Source: Anabaena catenula FACHB-362 (GTDB lineage Bacteria > Cyanobacteriota > Cyanobacteriia > Cyanobacteriales > Nostocaceae). From it: 64,000 nucleotides of DNA. Location of the stretch: positions 1 to 64,000 of the forward strand of contig NZ_JACJTQ010000003.1 of assembly GCF_014698735.1 (NCBI RefSeq), written 5' to 3'. The position numbers were made by a program, and so were the translations under genes. The notes beneath the pieces are model-generated. The model searched no databases and had not been told where the DNA came from. It saw only the letters and a list, made by a program, of their open reading frames with translations. Shown here in pieces: positions 61,969 to 64,000 of this stretch; positions within the stretch are counted from its first letter, which is position 1, and every line of letters starts with the position of its first letter.

Positions 61969-63042
61969 ATGGCAAACGCACCCATAAAATTATTAATAGC
62001 TGCTAGTGGGACTGGTGGACATTTGTTTCCAGCGATCGCACTGGCACAAAAACTGCCAAACTATGATATTGAATGGCTGGGTGTACCCAACCGACTAGAA
62101 ACTCAGCTTGTCCCAGACCAATATCCTTTGAATACGATCGCAGTTGAAGGGTTTCAGCAAGGTTTTGGCTTTTCCTCACTGCGAATTTTGGTTAAGCTTC
62201 TCAGTTCAATTCTCCAAGTCAGACGCATTCTCAAACAGGGTAATTTTCAAGGATTGTTTACCACAGGTGGTTATATTGCTGGCCCTGCGGTAATTGCGGC
62301 TCGTTCTTTGGGTTTACCCGTCGTTTTCCATGAATCTAACGCTTTACCGGGTAAAGTCACTCGCTTTTTTGGCCCTTGGTGTAGTGCAGTAGCGGTGGGA
62401 TTTGATGTTGCTACAAAGTATTTACCCCGTTCCCAAAATGTCTGTGTGGGTACTCCTGTTCGTTCTCAATTCCTAGAAGAGGAAATAGATAATACTCTAG
62501 ATTTACCAATCCCTGACGGTGTACCTCTAATTGTCGTTTTTGGCGGTAGTCAGGGTGCGGTAGCTGTGAATAAATTGGTGCGTCAGTCGGCTCAAGCTTG
62601 GTTTGAGGCTGGGGCTTATGTAGTCCACTTAACAGGTGATCAAGATCCAGAAGCGGCAACTCTGCAACATCCCCAGTATATAGAGTTACCTTTTTATGAC
62701 AATATGGCTCCCTTATTGCGCCGTGCTAATTTAGCTATTAGTCGCTCTGGTGCAGGGAGTTTAACAGAATTAGCAGTCTGTGGTACACCAGCAATTTTGA
62801 TACCTTATCCCTTTGCAGCAGAAGATCATCAATCTTATAATGCTGCGGTTTTTACGGATGTTGGTGCAGCTTTAACCTTTAAACAGTCAGAGTTGACACC
62901 GGAGATATTACAAAAACGAGTTTTGGAGTTATTGCAGTCACCGACAGAGTTAGGGAAGATGGGAGAGAGGGCAAAAGCGATCGCATCCCCCGATAGTGCT
63001 GATAAGTTAGCGGCTTTAGTGCGGGAAATTGTGGAAAGCTAA
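61969..63042 (+). CDS. murG: UDP-GlcNAc:lipid I N-acetylglucosaminyltransferase
   Basis: 357 residues. MurG converts lipid I to lipid II at the inner face of the plasma membrane. Glycine loop GTGGHLFPA (14-22), second glycine region VFGGSQGAVAVNKL and the UDP-binding stretch RSGAGSLTELAVCGTPAILIPYP (about 262-284) with HQSYNA are characteristic. Its stop codon overlaps by four bases with that of the kinase gene on the opposite strand. Confidence 0.95.
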   Translation: MANAPIKLLIAASGTGGHLFPAIALAQKLPNYDIEWLGVPNRLETQLVPDQYPLNTIAVEGFQQGFGFSSLRILVKLLSSILQVRRILKQGNFQGLFTTGGYIAGPAVIAARSLGLPVVFHESNALPGKVTRFFGPWCSAVAVGFDVATKYLPRSQNVCVGTPVRSQFLEEEIDNTLDLPIPDGVPLIVVFGGSQGAVAVNKLVRQSAQAWFEAGAYVVHLTGDQDPEAATLQHPQYIELPFYDNMAPLLRRANLAISRSGAGSLTELAVCGTPAILIPYPFAAEDHQSYNAAVFTDVGAALTFKQSELTPEILQKRVLELLQSPTELGKMGERAKAIASPDSADKLAALVREIVES

Positions 63043-64000
63043 ACAACTTTACGAATTTCCTGCCGGATAGGAATCTGAATTACAAACTCAGTTCCTTTAC
63101 CAACAGTGGAAAATAACTCTAGTTTGCCACCATGCCTTTCTGTAATAATTTGATAGCTAATAGACATTCCCATACCTGTTCCTTTACCTATAGGTTTTGT
63201 GGTAAAGAACGGGTCGAAGATGCGCTGTTGAATTGTTTCAGAAATGCCAGAACCATTGTCTGCGATCGCAATTTTCACCCAGTCTTCATCCACCAACTCA
63301 GTCCGAATCATAATCTGATTTTGATGACTAACTTCCAGTGCATCAATGGCATTAGCGAGAATATTCATAAACACCTGATTAAGTTGTCCCACGTAGCATT
63401 CTACTAAAGGTAGATGACTATAATCTTTGCTCACCTTGATTTGGGGTCGTTCCCCTTGAGCTTTGAGCCGATGTTGCAGAATCATCAGAGTGCTGTCGAT
63501 GCCCTCATGAATATCCACCAGTTTTAGCTCGGCTTCGTCTAGGCGCGAAAAATTCCTTAAAGACAGTACAATTTGACGAATTCGTTCAGTCCCTACTTTC
63601 ATAGAAGCCAACATCTTGGGAAAATCTTCCTGCAAAAATTCTAAGTCAATTTCCTCTGCTTCTCTTTCAATTTCTGGAACAGGATGGGGATAGTACTTCT
63701 GGAACAATTGAATAAAGTTGAGCAAATCTTGAGTACAGTTCTCCATATGTAATAGGTTGCCATGAATGAAGTTGACCGGGTTGTTAATTTCATGAGCCAC
63801 CCCCGCGACTAACTGCCCCAAACTAGACATTTTCTCATATTGAATCAGTTCACTCTGTTGTTGATTTAGGGTTTTTAAAGCTTGCTGAAGATCGACATTT
63901 TTCTGATTTAGTTTTTGGAGGAGTTGCTTGACCTGTTGAATCAGTTGATTCATCGTATTAGCTAATATCCCTACTTCATCATTACTAGTAATGGGTGCTT
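63039..64000 (-). CDS. Sensor histidine kinase, 5' end outside the window
   Basis: The frame has no stop up to the window edge. Upstream of an internal ATG (63953) it reads ITSNDEVGILANT, the second half of a HAMP domain, so the gene is a longer membrane kinase truncated by the window. The visible part continues with a coiled coil, HisKA with EMSSLGQL-type KMSSLGQLVAGVAHEINNPVNF, and a HATPase domain with ILANAIDALE, IADNGSGI and GKGTGMGMSISYQI. Extracytoplasmic sensor and membrane segments should lie beyond 64000. Confidence 0.9.
   Translation of the reverse strand, partial: APITSNDEVGILANTMNQLIQQVKQLLQKLNQKNVDLQQALKTLNQQQSELIQYEKMSSLGQLVAGVAHEINNPVNFIHGNLLHMENCTQDLLNFIQLFQKYYPHPVPEIEREAEEIDLEFLQEDFPKMLASMKVGTERIRQIVLSLRNFSRLDEAELKLVDIHEGIDSTLMILQHRLKAQGERPQIKVSKDYSHLPLVECYVGQLNQVFMNILANAIDALEVSHQNQIMIRTELVDEDWVKIAIADNGSGISETIQQRIFDPFFTTKPIGKGTGMGMSISYQIITERHGGKLELFSTVGKGTEFVIQIPIRQEIRKVV

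Overview
The window looks like chromosomal DNA of a filamentous, nitrogen-fixing (Nostocales-type) cyanobacterium. Evidence seen directly: two photosystem II small-subunit genes (psbK, psbM), a PAM68-like assembly factor beside rpsO, the regulators SipA and PedR, a CphA2-type cyanophycin synthetase near a cyanophycinase, many GCGATCGC (HIP1) octamers, and a heavy load of heptanucleotide tandem arrays and small inverted-repeat elements between genes. No rRNA, tRNA, insertion sequence, prophage or CRISPR array was recognised. The species cannot be named from the sequence alone.

Layout. 0-5.9 kb: a heptamer array running into tgt, then psbK, a 2Fe-2S ferredoxin, psbM, a tandem universal stress protein, a membrane nucleotidyl-cyclase-like protein and a duplicated PepSY-type membrane protein. 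6.2-9.0 kb: ArsR regulator, SulP transporter and a probably exported carbonic-anhydrase-like protein, plausibly an inorganic-carbon module. 9.3-14.7 kb: OmpR-type two-component pair, M3 oligopeptidase, dienelactone hydrolase. 15-24.7 kb: small conserved proteins, two DAHP synthases of different subfamilies, cphA2 and cphB, rpsO and PAM68. 25-31 kb: lipoprotein, DUF1517, pentapeptide-repeat protein, tyrA, ROK kinase, 2TM protein. 31.7-37.3 kb: Zn-ribbon/kinase/WD40 protein, TPR protein, 2-oxoglutarate oxygenase, sfsA. 37.6-42.4 kb: four signalling genes (NarL-type regulator, REC-kinase, PAS protein, PAS-kinase-REC hybrid). 42.7-51.3 kb: DUF2235 hydrolase, catalase, gluconate kinase, PfkB sugar kinase, PedR, DUF6391, glycosyltransferase, rfbB. 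51.7-57.8 kb: DUF4912 protein, a ribbon-helix-helix/coiled-coil cassette between two near-identical terminators, a phosphodiester-glycosidase-like lipoprotein, DUF29, PPK2, peroxiredoxin, SipA. 57.8-64 kb: SDR, an NB-ARC/TPR protein with an adjacent small helical protein, an NTF2-like exported protein, murG, and a histidine kinase that runs off the right edge.

Most striking: the small protein at 60445-60834 and the NB-ARC protein at 58693-60288 share a 20-residue motif (16 identities) at the C-terminus of the first and the N-terminus of the second. That arrangement is what is known for bacterial amyloid-signalling NLR/effector pairs and suggests an immune or cell-death module. Second, at least eight families of short inverted-repeat elements occupy nearly every long spacer. 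Several abut genes closely enough to supply start or stop codons, and several carry expandable heptamer arrays inside terminal inverted repeats.
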